In this document: positions 13,377 through 24,131 of the stretch, piece by piece
How the letters are laid out: each line of letters begins with the position of its first letter
Numbering within the stretch: position 1 is the first letter of the stretch
Assembly: GCA_018136815.1 (NCBI GenBank)
Contig: CM030945.1
Location: 1,347,679 to 1,411,678, forward strand
DNA length: 64,000 bases
Direction of reading: 5' to 3'
Source: Isochrysis galbana
Taxonomy: Eukaryota; Haptophyta; Isochrysidales; Isochrysidaceae
Translations under genes and position numbers: made by a program
Notes under the pieces: generated by a model
Told to the model about the DNA's origin: nothing
Database searches by the model: none
Seen by the model: the letters and a program-made list of their open reading frames with translations, nothing else

Positions 13377-14798
13377 ATGGCCGCCGCCGTCGCCGTTTCA
13401 CCCGGCAGCCCGAGCCGCCCAAAGCTCAGGAGGAAGAGCAGCAAGCTTGAGATGATGCCGAGCTTTGAGGAAGAGGAGCGTGCTGTTGCTGCTGCGCTCG
13501 CTGCCGTCGCCGCTGCCGAGCTGGAGGCCTCACCCCTGCTCTGCCAGCTCGAGGCAGCCACCGCGAGGCACTCCGACCTGCTCATACAGAGCCGGGGGAG
13601 ACGGCTGAACAAGGAGGCGCAGGAGGTGGAGGAGGAGATCGAGCGGCTGAGGCCACGCGCCGAAGAGTTGCGTGCGCTCGTGCGACGCTGCGAGGCCGAG
13701 TGTAGAGCGGCAAAGGCGTCACTAGAGATGAGGCGCCGTCGCACGCTCATCGAGCTGGCGAGCAAACACTTGATTCTCGAGCTTCAGGAGAATCTTTCGG
13801 CGCACCGCAGCGTGTTCGCCGAGACTAAGCTCCAGCTGCAGCGGCAGTACCTTGGGTTTGTGGAGGAGCGCCAGCAAATCGCGCTCAAGCAGCGGCAGGA
13901 GCGCGCGCGCGCCCGGCGCGAGGCGTATGTGCGCGCCTGCGAGCATAAGATTGGCGTTGACGGCTTCCTGTTCGACCGGACGATGCTGCGATGCAACACC
14001 ACCAGCCACCCGATCCCGCCGCACCGTCCCTATGCCAATCAGCATGCGCCAGGCGAAGTGCCGCCTTCCTCGCGCGCTCCCGGCATGACAGCTAAGGGCC
14101 CAGTGCACAGCCACATCTCGCAGTATCTCGCGCGGACGCAGTCAAGGTCCAGGGAAGCACAGCTTGCACCCTCAAAGGGGGCGCGGCCGGCCTCGGCGCT
14201 ACCGCGCCCGAGCGTGTCAGTGGGCGAGTGTCCGCGCGCCCTCCAGCCATCACCGAGCGCACCGCTGCTCACGCTCATCCGGCCACGCCCACAGACCGCC
14301 ACGTTGCCTCTGGAGCGGAGGCCGCCAGCGGGAATGGGTGAATCCACACTTGTGGTGGAGAGACAAGACGGTGCGGCGCACACCGCACCAAAACTCCAAG
14401 GCCCGCAGCTCACGCAAGGCAGACCGACTCACTACACAGACTTGCGGCCGGCGCCGCTCGAGGTGCCGACGCGCCCGCTGAATCGGTCATTGTCAGCCGA
14501 GCCACGCGTGCAGTCGATGTCGCACACCACCGGGACCTCGTGCTACCATGCCACGCGGTCTCCGAGCGCAGGCAGCGCCCTAACGCTGGGCTCCATGACG
14601 GCGGCGCAGTCACGCACGCGGCTCGGCTCTTCCGCCTCCACTGAGAGCGTCATGCTGATTAACGCCAATCCGAGCCTCAATAGGACGGTGACGTCGGCTC
14701 TCTTTCTTCAGGCGAAGCTTGCGCGAGCTAGCAAGGCGGCGGCGGCTCGGCTTGCAGCGGCCGAGGGGCGAAGGCCGCCTTGGCACCCCGTACTCTGA
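13377..14798 (+). CDS. Coiled-coil protein of unknown function
   Basis: An intact frame of 473 residues from ATG 13377 (context CGCGATGGCC); an in-frame upstream extension to 13164 is low-complexity. Residues about 35-190 form a long charged heptad-like region (EEEERAVAAALAAVAAAE, then EEIERLRPRAEELRALVRRC and QERARARREAYVRACEHK). Residues 200-460 are rich in Pro, Ser, Arg and Ala and look disordered. No catalytic motif or membrane segment is visible. The neighbouring kinesin gene is convergent. A cytoskeletal or scaffold role would fit the architecture, but I cannot assign a family. Confidence 0.6.
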   Translation: MAAAVAVSPGSPSRPKLRRKSSKLEMMPSFEEEERAVAAALAAVAAAELEASPLLCQLEAATARHSDLLIQSRGRRLNKEAQEVEEEIERLRPRAEELRALVRRCEAECRAAKASLEMRRRRTLIELASKHLILELQENLSAHRSVFAETKLQLQRQYLGFVEERQQIALKQRQERARARREAYVRACEHKIGVDGFLFDRTMLRCNTTSHPIPPHRPYANQHAPGEVPPSSRAPGMTAKGPVHSHISQYLARTQSRSREAQLAPSKGARPASALPRPSVSVGECPRALQPSPSAPLLTLIRPRPQTATLPLERRPPAGMGESTLVVERQDGAAHTAPKLQGPQLTQGRPTHYTDLRPAPLEVPTRPLNRSLSAEPRVQSMSHTTGTSCYHATRSPSAGSALTLGSMTAAQSRTRLGSSASTESVMLINANPSLNRTVTSALFLQAKLARASKAAAARLAAAEGRRPPWHPVL

Positions 14799-14884
14799 CT
14801 TGCACGGCGGCGTGCACATGCGGCTCGGCTGGGTGTTCACTCGTTCGCGTATCGCGCGTCTTATCGTGCGCCGGCAGCCACCCC

Positions 14885-15060
14885 AAGCGCTAGGCCCACA
14901 GTAGTGTACATGGGCCGACCCCCCTAGCAACCGAAGAAACAGGAACGAGGGGGGGGGGGGGCGGGAGGGGGAGAGGCGGTAGAGGTTTTGGCAATGGCGT
15001 CGGGGTCGCGCGAGAGAGTGTGTCACTAGAAGCTTAGCGGACACCTTCAAGAATGTTTTT
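14885..15060 (+). mobile_element. LINE 3'-tail repeat downstream of the coiled-coil gene
   Basis: CAGTAGTGTACATGGGCCGA at 14899-14918 and the following C run, CCGAA and GGAACGAGGGG block match 30015-30075 at the end of a plus-strand LINE fragment. The far end also matches: ACCTTCAAGAATGTTTTTTT here against ATCTTCAAGAATATTTTTTT near 30159-30178. It looks like a strongly 5'-truncated insertion that left only the 3' UTR, about 90 bp after the stop codon of the gene at 13377-14798. Confidence 0.65.
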
Positions 15061-16032
15061 TTCTTTTACTTTTATTCATACACAACGTTCGAGCAACAAA
15101 AAAAGAAAAGGACGAAAGAATGGGCGAGCGTCGAGCGTTGGCGTTAGCGTTGCGGAGCTTTGGTCTTTAATTGTCGAGCGGCGGACCATCGAGACAAGCC
15201 CTGAAAACAAAACTCATATGAAAACAAAACTCGTACGCAATATCGAATCCGCCTAGGCCGAGACATTCAAGATGACAAGGGCAAGATTCAAGCAAATTAA
15301 AGCCAAGGGGCAAGGGGCGCATGGCCAGCGTCATCGTAATCGTTACCGCAGCCATGTGAGCAAAATAGACCGCCGCCGGGCACAACCGCTACAGCTATAC
15401 CTAGGCGCTAGGGGAAAAGGATCTTCTTTCCACATTGTGGATGAATCTCACGCTCAACGACAACCGCCCTGCTAGTGGTGTGCAAGATGCGGATAAATTT
15501 GCGCCTTGGTTCGGAGCACACCACGCTTCGCGGCCCGGCAAAGATGCCGACTGTACCCGCTGACCAATTGGGCACCATCTTCAACGCCCCGTCGCTAAAT
15601 TACATATTTCCGTAGCGATGAGAACCCGAGCTTTCACTTTCTCTTGAACACTCTGCGTCACCCATTAAATGCAGGTGCTACGCAATCGGCAGCTGGACGA
15701 TCATCTCCACTCAATGGATTCGTCATAGACGCGATCGGATCAGGTGGAATGACGGAACTGGGGCAAGACGTGCCGCAACAGCATGGCTTGGGGGACGGAA
15801 CGGGGGAACCATGTAGGGCCAGTCACCCGAGTGCTCGCCCCGCCGGCGGCGGATGGCTCGCCGGCGTGCCGATCCCTATAGTACATTGAGTATGAGCGGC
15901 AAGCGCGGCCCCGCCTTGAAGCTTTGCTCGAGTGGGGCCGCGATGATTTGACAAATAGGGTAGGGTCGGTGCCCGGGGCCCTGCGTGACGGGCCTGCGTG
16001 ACAGCGCGGCACAATCCGGCATGCCACCGGGC
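15061..16032. other. Intergenic region between convergent genes
   Basis: Nearly 1 kb between the 3' ends of the coiled-coil gene and the kinesin. Composition is lower in GC than the genes. No ORF with recognisable features was found; the 3' UTRs of both neighbours are expected here. Confidence 0.45.
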
Positions 16033-19000
16033 CTAGTCAACAGAAAGGTTCATCGTGAGCTGACTGACGGCACCGCCCGAGTTGCGCCTGGCGGGCGTGG
16101 CACCCGAGAGCCGCGAGGGCGGCTGCGCGGCAGTCGCGGCACCCGAGTCCTCTGCGACCTGCTGCTGCTCCGCCGGCGGCGGCACGAGTTTAGACGGCGT
16201 GCGCGCGCCCCAGTGCGTGCGGCCGGCCGAGGCAGCGACGCGGCCGAGCGCGCGCTTGCCGCTACTCGAGGGCCCTTCGATGATGTCGTTACCGTATGAT
16301 TCAAACGGGATGGAAATGGGCACAGCCGAGCCCAACGCGTCGGCGTCCGACATTGCACCGGGCGAGTCGTACACGCTCGAGAGGCCGGGCGAATCCTCGG
16401 CTCCCGACTCGCCGGCATTAGAGGAACGCATCGAGACGGCCGACGAGCGGAGCGACGAGGTGCGCCCGACGGCACGGCGAGCCCACGCAGCGGCACCCGA
16501 GGAGGCCTTGCCGCGCAGCGGCGCTGGCGTCACGGCTCCAGCGGCGGCTGAAGGGCGCGGTGAGCTGAAGCCGGCGGAGCTACGCGGCTTGAGCGGTCCC
16601 TCGGAGAGCTCACCGGAGGCAACGAGCTCCCGCCACGAGGAGAGCGTCGCGAACCAAGCGTCACGCACTTCAGTGCAGCGGAACTCGAGATCAAGCGTAC
16701 GACGCGGCGTAATGATCGAGAGGAAGCAGCCGTCTGGCGTTCGGCCCGCCTTGGCGGCCTTGTGCGCGACCTCAGTAACGAGGCCAGGCTCGACGGAGAG
16801 GATATCCGTTATCTCGAGCGCTTTGTCGGCCTTCTCAAGCGCCGAGGCGCCCCACTCGAGCTGGCGGAGCGAGACGTCGCAACGCACGTGGCGCGGGTGC
16901 GGCTTGCCGCGCCGGCCGTGCTTGAGGCAAAGCACGCCCGTGAGAAGCATCTCACGCAGGTGGCGCAGCTCCTCGGCTCGCGCCTGGCCCTGCGCGCGCG
17001 CGAGCGCCGCGCGCTGTGCGTCGAGAGCGGCCGACCACGACGCCTGGGTCCGAGCGGCGATAGCCGAGTGCTCGTTCGCGGCTGCGCTCGCCGCCTGCGC
17101 CTCCTCGTGACGACGCTTCTCAGCGGCCGCGCCGAAGATTGCGGCGCGCTCGAGTCGTGCGCGCAGCTCGTCGATGGCGGCACGCCGCTCGCTTGAAGCA
17201 GCGTCCACCTCCGCGCGCGCGGCTGCCGCCTCCTCGCGAGCTGTGTCGAGCGCGGCCTCGACCTCGGCCTCGCGCGCTTCGCTGGTGGCGATGAGCTCCT
17301 CGAGCTCGCGCGCGCGCGCCGCCTCGGCCTCCGCCTCGCCGGCAGCGAGGCCGCGCGCAATGGTCAGCGCGTCGAGCTCTTGCACGAGCCGGCCGCGCTC
17401 GGCGGCCGCGTCGGCGAGCTGCGTCTCGAGCGAGGCGACGCGCTCCTCTGACTCAGCGTAGCGAGCCTCGGCCCCCTCGGCGCGAGAGGCAAGTCCAGCG
17501 GCGCGCTCGCTCTCGGCGCGCCGTGCCTCAAGAAGTGCGGCGAGCGCCTTGGACTTCGAGCGCGCGTCGGCGAGTGCGCGGTTGAGCGAGGCCTCGTGCT
17601 CACGTAGTGCGTTGCGCAGGCTTGCCTCCTCTTGCTCTCTCGCGCGCTGCGCCTCGCTGAGTGCAGCCATCACCTCGTCGCAGCGCGCGCGCAGGGCGGA
17701 GGCCTCCGCCTCGGAGACGCCGAGTCGCGCGAGCGCCTCGTCGTAGCTCGCCTTGAGCGAGCGGACCTGCTCGATGCGCGCGGTGGCCTCGTCGGCTGCG
17801 CGGCCCTCGGCGAGGGCGAGCTGCGCTTGAAGCGAGCCCACCGTTGCCTGAAGCCCTTCGGCCGTCGCCTCAAGCTCGTCGCGCGAGGCAACCAACTCGG
17901 CCATCTGGGCCTCCATCTCCTCTCGCTCAGTCCGACGAGCGAGCTCCGCAGCCTGCAGCGCGACACTCGAGCGCTCACGCCCCTCCTCGAGCCGGCCGCA
18001 CGCCGCCTTGGCGCTCGCCAGCTCGCGCTCTGCCGAGGCGCGCAACGCTGACTGCAGCTGTGCCGCCTCCTCGAGCAAGGCAGAGCGCGCACGTGAAGCG
18101 TTGGCGGCGCGCAGCGCCTCGTCATCAGCGTCGTGCAGCGCGCCCGCGAGCGTGCGCGCCTCGGCGTTCGCGCCGCGCCTGGCGGCCGTTGCCGCGTCCT
18201 TCTCGGCCTGCACCTCCTTGGTGCGGAGCGCGAGTTTGCGGCCCTCAGCGGCGGCCGCCGCTGCGTCGGCGCGCGCCGTTTCTGCTTCAGCCCGCGCGCG
18301 CTCAGCAGCCGCCGCCTCGGCTGCGCGCGCCTGCTCGGCGGCGGCGAGCGCCGCGTCCACCTCATTGGCATCGGCGAGCGACTTGGCGGCGAGCGCCGCC
18401 TCGAGAGACTCGACCTCGGCGCGTCGGCTGGCCGCGGCCGCCTCGGCATCTCTAGCTCGACGCTCGGCCGCCTCGGCGCGCTCGGACGCGGCGGCCGCGC
18501 CACGCACCGCCTCAGCGAGCTGCGTCTGTAGCTGCACAGCGGCCGCACGGTGCGCAGCGTCGCCCTTCGCGGCGGCCGCCGCGGCGGCTGCGCGTTCGCG
18601 CTCGCGCTCGGCGGCGGCCTCGGCCACCTGGCGCGTAAGCTTCCCAAGCGCGTCGTCGCGCTCTTTGAGCTCATCCTCTAGCCGGAGCAGCTGGCCACCG
18701 ACGCCCCCCTCAGCGCGCAGTCGCATCGCAGTCGAGAGGTCGGCGGCGAGCGTCGCCGCGTCAAGCGTTACGGTTGTCGAGTTTACGCTTGCATTGACGG
18801 CCACCTTCATCGCACGAGAGCCAAAGTCGAGCGTGCCGCTCGTCTCGCTGGCGTCGACCGCGGCAGGCGAGGCACACACGATGAGCGAGGTGCGGCAATT
18901 TCCACCCAGCGCGTCGGAAAGCATGTGGGTCAGCTTGGAGTCGCGGTACGGCACGTGAGTGGAGCCGGAGCCGAGCGCCTTCATCACGTTGGAGAGGCCC

Positions 19001-20053
19001 AGCAGGCTCGTGTTGATGTTGATGGCCTCCTTCATGCGTCGTCCGTCCTCGTCGGCGCCCGAGCGCTTGACTCTCTCGGAGCCAGCCAAGTCGACCACCG
19101 AGAGCTTGCCCGTCAGCTGCGTCGTCTTGACCAGCTCGCCCATGCGCAGCGAGGCGGAGAGGTCGGAGCCTCCACCCTGCCCCTCGAGCATGCGTGCGCG
19201 CCGCGTCACGTGCAACTGCAGCACGGCATGCGAGCGCGAGGACGACTTGTTCATCTTGGTCTCGGCGTAGATGATGTTCTTGCGCCCCGTCTCGAGCAAC
19301 TGCAGCAGCTCTTCCGCCGTCTCGCACCGCGTCATCGTCAGCCCCTCCACCTCGGTGCCGAGCCCTTTGGGCTTGATCTTCAGGTTGGTGTTCTTCAGCC
19401 GGAGCAGGTCGTCGACCTGCTCATTGTAGATCTGGCAGAAGGAAGCAGACACGGTGTATACGTGCCGCACATCGCAGTTGATGGAGACGAAGAGCTCCGC
19501 CACGAGCCGTGGGACGAGCCCTGCTTGCTCGACGCCCGACACCTGGCCGCGCGCCGCCTTGGCGACGGTGCCGCCGCCGTTGAGAAGCGTGTGAGTCTTG
19601 CCCGAGCCCTGAGCGGCGCGGCGGGAGTAGGGGGCGAGGGGTAGTTGAAGGTTAGGGGCAACACGGCACCACTCACTGATCGCTTGGCATTGGAGTGGAA
19701 TGGAATCATGCTAGGCCAGGCCGGGACGGGCGAGCGCGGAGGCGGTGCGCGAGTTGCTCGCCCACCGCCCATGAGCCCACACGCAATTGGCCAGCGGTCA
19801 CCGTCTGGCCGTAGGCGAGTATGGTGCCGTTGTAGCCACGCAGCACGCTCTCGAGCACTGGCACCGCGATGGCGTCGTACACGGCTGCCTGAGAGGACTG
19901 TGGCCCGTGGACACCATCAAAGGTCCACGAGCGTGGCCGGCCGTCGGAAGGGGAGAGTGTGATAGTGTTGGAGTCTGGGTCTGCCTCTGTGGCGGGCGGA
20001 GTGCCGTCTGCTGGAGGGCGGAGGCGGCAGTGGACGTGGACACGCTCCGCCAT
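16033..20053 (-). CDS. Kinesin with N-terminal motor, long coiled coil and C-terminal PH-like domain
   Basis: Microtubule motor ATPase. Exon 1 is 20053-19802 and exon 2 is 19608-16033; the 193-nt GT-AG intron splits the P-loop so that GYNGTILAYGQT joins GSGKTHTLLNG. The product is about 1,275 residues. Motor motifs: HVHCRLRPP at the start, AETKMNKSSSRSHAVLQLH (switch I), VVDLAGSERVKRSG (switch II), INTSLLGLSNVMKALG, VPYRDSKLTHMLSDALGG. The neck-proximal FGSRAMKV resembles ungrouped or kinesin-1-like motors. Residues about 370-960 are an Ala/Glu/Arg-rich coiled coil. Residues about 966-1090 (KHGRRGKPHPRHVRCD to FRCTEVRDAWFATLSSW) look like a pleckstrin-homology domain, which could bind membrane lipids. 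The remainder is Ser/Pro/Ala-rich. Subfamily is unassigned. Confidence 0.9.
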
Positions 20054-21215
20054 GGAGAGAAGAGAGAGGGTGAAAGAAAGGGAGGGAAGGAGAGGGAGGG
20101 AGGGATCGAGGGAGAGGGAGGGAGAGGGAAGGGTAGGAAGTGTTTGCGGGAGCCTGTGACGGCGGCGGCGAAGCGCGGAGGAGGGGAAGGGAGGGAGGGA
20201 GGGAGAGGGAGAGGAGGCCGGTGGGCTCGGCGGCGCCCTCTCTCTCGCGTTGAGAGAGAGAGAGTGAGTGGAGAAAGGGGAGGGGGGGGGAAGAGGGAGA
20301 GGAAGAAATCAAATGAGGCGGCCATGGATTACGTGAGAGAGGGGAGGTGGAGAGAGGGATGTGGAGGAGGCGCTCTCGCCGTCATGGAGCGAGAGGAGTA
20401 CTAGTAGGAGAGAGAGAGAGGGACTTGAATGGACCTCGCGGGAGAAGAGGACGGGGAGCGTGAACGGTGTATTGAAGAGAGAGAGAGAAGAATAGATGAG
20501 AGATTACGTGAAGGGAGAAGAGGAGAGAGTGAGGGGCACGCGCACACGCTCGAGGAAGAGAGGGAAGAAGCATACGAGAATCTTTTGAGAGATGAGGAGA
20601 GATGAGGGAGAGAGGAGAGCGCGGAGAGAGGAGACAGTGTGGAAGAGGAGGGGGCTGTCCGTCGCCAGACGATGGATACATATAGAGATTCGATGGGAAT
20701 ACTTTTGGGAATTGGGGTCCGGCGGCTGATGTTTTCTCGTGCGTGGGAGATGATTCGTGTACACGTACGGCCAGCGGATGGCTGCGAAGAAGGAGAGAGG
20801 GAGAGGGAAAGATTATGATTCGGGAAGGCAGGGGGAGATAGAAAGGGAGAGAGAGAGAGAAGAGAGAGAGAGAGCGAGTGAGAAGAGAGGGAGGGAGACA
20901 GAAAGAGAGAAGAGAGAGAGGGAGAAGAGAGAGGAAAGAGTTAGGGAAAGAGAGAGGGAAGAGAGGGAGAAGAGAGAGAGGAGAGAGAGAGAAGAGAGAG
21001 AAGAGAGAGAGAAGAGAGAGGGGAGAGAGAGAAGAGAGAGAGGAGAGAGAGACCAAGGAGAGAGAAGAGGGAGAGAAGAGAGAAAGAAGAGAGAGAGGAG
21101 AGAGAGAAGAGAGAAGAGAGCGACAAGAGAGAGACAAGAGAGAGAAGAGAGAGAGAGAAGAAAGAAAGCCGCGCGTTGGCAAAGGCGGGCGGCCGGAAGT
21201 ACCGCGTTCTTCTAG
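20054..21215. repeat. GA/CT microsatellite tract upstream of the kinesin gene
   Basis: A purine-rich plus strand dominated by GAGA and GAGAA repeats, densest at 20835-21170. It begins immediately upstream of the kinesin start codon, CT-rich on the coding strand. All overlapping frames are low-complexity and are not annotated as genes. Confidence 0.85.
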
Positions 21216-21541
21216 GTGAAGGTAAGAGATAGAAGAGGGGAGAAGCTCTTTCTACAAAAGAATGCGCCTGGCTCCCCTGGCCTCACCTTCTCACCCATAG
21301 ATGTTAAGGTGGTCCGTGCATGAGAGGGCCCACCATCGGTATAACGTGGACAAAGGATCGTGCTCCGCTGGCGGGAGAGGGGAGGAGGGGAGGGGGAACA
21401 GCGACACTGAGGCGGACAGACCACAGGCTGACTGCGAGGAGGAGGAGGGGAAGGGGATGGAGGAAGCGGCGGAGGCAGGGGCAGGTACAGATACCTATGG
21501 CGGTGATGTGCACTCGCCAGAGCGCCAGAGCCGTCGCGCCA
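21216..21541. other. Short intergenic stretch
   Basis: Sequence between the microsatellite and the left target duplication of the nested retroelement. No gene is seen. Confidence 0.4.
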
Positions 21542-22202
21542 TTCAAGAGCGGTCACAGGGGGGGAAAAAACCTTTTAATTTTCACGCCACGCGCGCGGCT
21601 ACGTGGTTGTCTATTGTAGCCACGCCCAGATCCCTTCCTCTCCTCTCACTTCCCGCCTTGCGGCAACTCCCCTCGTGCTCTACTTAGGGGCCCGGGTCGT
21701 GGGGGGGGCTGGGTCGGGCGGGGTGCATCGGCCCTCAGTGGTCTGTTCTCGCCTTCCTCCTGTGCCTCTGGGTGGCCGGTTTCTTGCTGCTGTGGTGTAG
21801 GTGTTGCGCCGCTGCTGGGGTGCCTCATGTTCGTGAGTCGTTCTTTTTCGTGGGTGGTTCTTTCAGGGAGGGGGGGGGAGGGGAGGGGGTGCCTCGACCT
21901 TAGGCGAGCCTTTCGGCGAGGCCGATCGCTTCCGCCACCAGGCCGAGGTTGTCGCTCATTCTTAGTTTACCTTTGTTGTCTTCTGTAAATATCGGGGCGC
22001 TGAGCTCCGTTGGCTTTTTTATTTTAGGTTTTCTACCCTGGGCCGCCGTGCGAGTGCGCATCGGGCGACGGAAAAGTTGTGTCCAATTAGCTAGTGGGGT
22101 TGGCTAGGATATAACATTGATTATTTTATTTATGAGCGTGGATTCTAAAACCGGTATGTAGTGGTATTCGTATGATTCGAACTCTATTCTGTAGAAGTCT
22201 CT

Positions 22203-23344
22203 CAAACTATTGTTATAGTTTGACCTATGGAGCGTGCCGCGACCGCTCCCGAGCCCCAGGCGACCCTCGCCACCGCGCCCCACCTGGGACGCCCCACGCC
22301 GCCCGAGGCGGCTCGTCAGAAAGCCCTCTCAAAGCCCATCCAGCCCGTCCAAACCACACCCGCGCAAGCGCGCGGGGTGGCGAGCACTGGCACCAAACAG
22401 GTTGCCACCATGGCTCTGCGTAGCATGCAGGGGGTCTTGGAGACCCCCTCCAACAGTGGGAAACCCTCCCACCCCAAGAGCACCTCATGTGGGAGGGCAG
22501 CTCAGCTGCCCTCCCCATGGTGGAAACCTCTACCATCAGTGCACCCAACATGGGAGGGCACTTCACAACCATCAATCTCCTACGGAGAGCACCCTAAGCC
22601 TCTGTTTTCCATGTTGAGTCACTTCTCGTTTTCACCCCGCTCCTTTGGGCCACAAGAACCTACAACTCAGTGCCCTGCCTTGGGCACTCCTTCAACACTT
22701 CACTCCCTCTCCCACTCTCCCTTCCCTCTACAACCAACCCAAGTAGCACGACCCCCCTCGCCCTCTGTTCAAAGCACCAAAAATTTCAACTCAAGACTCA
22801 TGTTGATACACCTCTCGTTTTCACCCCACTCTTGTGGGCCACAATCACCTACAACTCAGTGCCCTGCCTTGGGCCCTCTTCCAACACTTCACTCCCTCTC
22901 CCACTCCCTCTTGGAACTACAAGCAACCCAAGAAGCACAACCCCCCTCGCCCCTCGCCCTCTGTTTCAAGCACCAAAAATTTCGACTTAAGACAAGAGGG
23001 AGGATATGTCTTGAGGCGGCGTCGCTGCCCATGCCTAGCGCAAGGGTATAGCGCCCCCACTCAGACATCTCCTTCCCCACAGCTCCTCTCTGAGGAGTTG
23101 CTCCTCTCCCTCCCATTAGGCCCCCTTGCCTGCGAGACCAAAACAGGATCCTGGCGTGGGGGGCTATTTGAGTGTGGAGGGAGGGGCGCTCCAGCTAGCG
23201 CAGGTAGAAAGCTAGTGAAGAGCTGGGTGGCATAAGGGGGAAGGGTGCTTGCGCTTGCCGCGGCAGGGAGTCCTGTCTTGAGTTAGCGCTAGTTCCGTTC
23301 CTTTGCCGCGCCGCGACCCATAAAAATTTGTTAAAAATAAAAAA
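22203..23344 (+). mobile_element. 1,142-bp non-autonomous retroelement with 5' hairpin, A-rich tail and 18-bp target duplication
   Basis: The flanking direct repeat TATTCTGTAGAAGTCTCT lies at 22185-22202 and 23345-23362. The element starts at its first base with hairpin CAAACTAT TGTT ATAGTTTG, then ATGGAGCGTGCC (ATG at 22227). The first 400 bp match the ORF1 leader of the LINE at 7310-7704, including a block reading GGNLYHQCT here and GGNSYHQCT there. Two 189-bp tandem units follow (22612-22989), then a 3' region that also occurs at 56512-56990, and a tail GTTAAAAATAAAAAA. The frames inside are not conserved between the repeats, so I do not annotate a protein. Confidence 0.85.
22612..22989 (+). 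repeat. Tandem duplication of about 189 bp within the nested element
   Basis: Two adjacent units begin with TGTTGAGTCACTTCTCGTTT (22612) and TGTTGATACACCTCTCGTTT (22801). They share CCTACAACTCAGTGCCCTGC and end with a block reading AGCACCAAAAATTTC. The units differ by scattered substitutions and small indels. The copy at 56512 begins inside the end of this unit. Confidence 0.85.
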
Positions 23345-24131
23345 TATTCTGTAGAAGTCTCTTATTATTTATCTCCAGGCTATGATGTAAAGGGTTTTTA
23401 GGCTGTCGGGGGTGGTCGCGTCTGGGTATGCGAATAGCCTATCCTTTGTTTTCTGCCTTTGTGACCTATTCGTTTTCGGAGTGTAGTTAGCGATCGCATC
23501 TATGGTGTCGAAGATTTTTCTTGTCGCGGGGCACCACGCCAGGTGGCATGAGTCCTCTTGATGTTGGTTGCACATTCTGCACTTGTTGGTTGTGCTTGTC
23601 GCGAATCTGTTTTTGGTACCTATCCTCCTGTGTGTGATGTGTTTGAAGTGCGGGTGTTTGTCCGTGTGTTTTAACAGCGGCAGGGTGTACAGCCTGGCTA
23701 TGTGTTTCCAGTCGTCTTTCGAGATGTCTAGGCGCATCTCCCAAGCTATTTTGGCCGTTTGCGGGTTGTTTAGTCTTGTCGCCTTGAGCGCGGCTTTCGT
23801 TTTGTCGGAAAACGTGATCGCGTCGAGTGCGATTTTTCCTTTTTGTATGGCGTACTCATCGGCCAGCGGATATTCCATGTATTTTGGCCCTTTGTATCCG
23901 TTCTCCCATCGGGCCGGGGGGGTTGCTGTGGCCGGAGCCACGGGCCGTGTGGTGCGACCCGGGTCGCACGCACCTGCTCGGCCTCCGAGGGTGGACGCGG
24001 TCGCTTCGCCAGCGACTGGTCCGCGGGGGTGTGGGGGCCGCCCTCAGCGGGGGGCCCGACGGAGAGGGGAGTCACGCCGGCGCGCTCCATCGCGTCTAAC
24101 TATAAAGTTAGTTCAACAGCGGTCACAGGGG

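Larger units (their letters stand above)
21895..23941 (-). pseudogene. LINE ORF2 C-terminus split by an insertion
   Basis: The upstream half (23941 to about 23346) encodes PARWENGYKGPKYMEYPLAD, DDWKHIARLYTLPLL, HFKHITHRR, a Cys-His finger (CRMCNQHQEDSCHLAWCP) and TLYIIAWR followed by a stop and RDFYRI. The downstream half (22202 to 21895) continues in a frame with DFYRIEFESYEYHY, one UAG, and then RKPKIKKPTELSAP to a TAA at 21895. The order and spacing match the uninterrupted copy at 29001-29867. The insertion at 22203-23344 lies between the halves. Confidence 0.8.
21562..24111 (-). mobile_element. LINE deletion derivative with 20-bp target duplication, carrying a nested element
   Basis: On the minus strand the element starts at 24111 with the hairpin CTAACT / AGTTAG (24096-24111), then ATGGAGCGCGCC (ATG at 24090), a short ORF1-like leader, the ORF2 C-terminus, a 3' UTR and a terminal TGAAAATTAAAAGGTTTTTT. 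The flanks are TTCAAGAGCGGTCACAGGGG (21542-21561) and TTCAACAGCGGTCACAGGGG (24112-24131), identical but for one base. Without the nested insertion and one copy of its duplication it is about 1.39 kb. The endonuclease and reverse transcriptase regions are missing, so it must have moved with proteins supplied in trans. Confidence 0.82.

Noticed and set aside
17670-18958. Arg/Ser/Ala-rich frames opposite or within the kinesin coiled coil
   Set aside because: They are shadow frames of a GC-rich coding region and have no motifs.
22227-23051. 274-residue plus-strand frame in the nested element
   Set aside because: Only the first part resembles the LINE leader. The frame is not kept between the two tandem units or in the 56.5-kb copy, so it is probably not a working protein.
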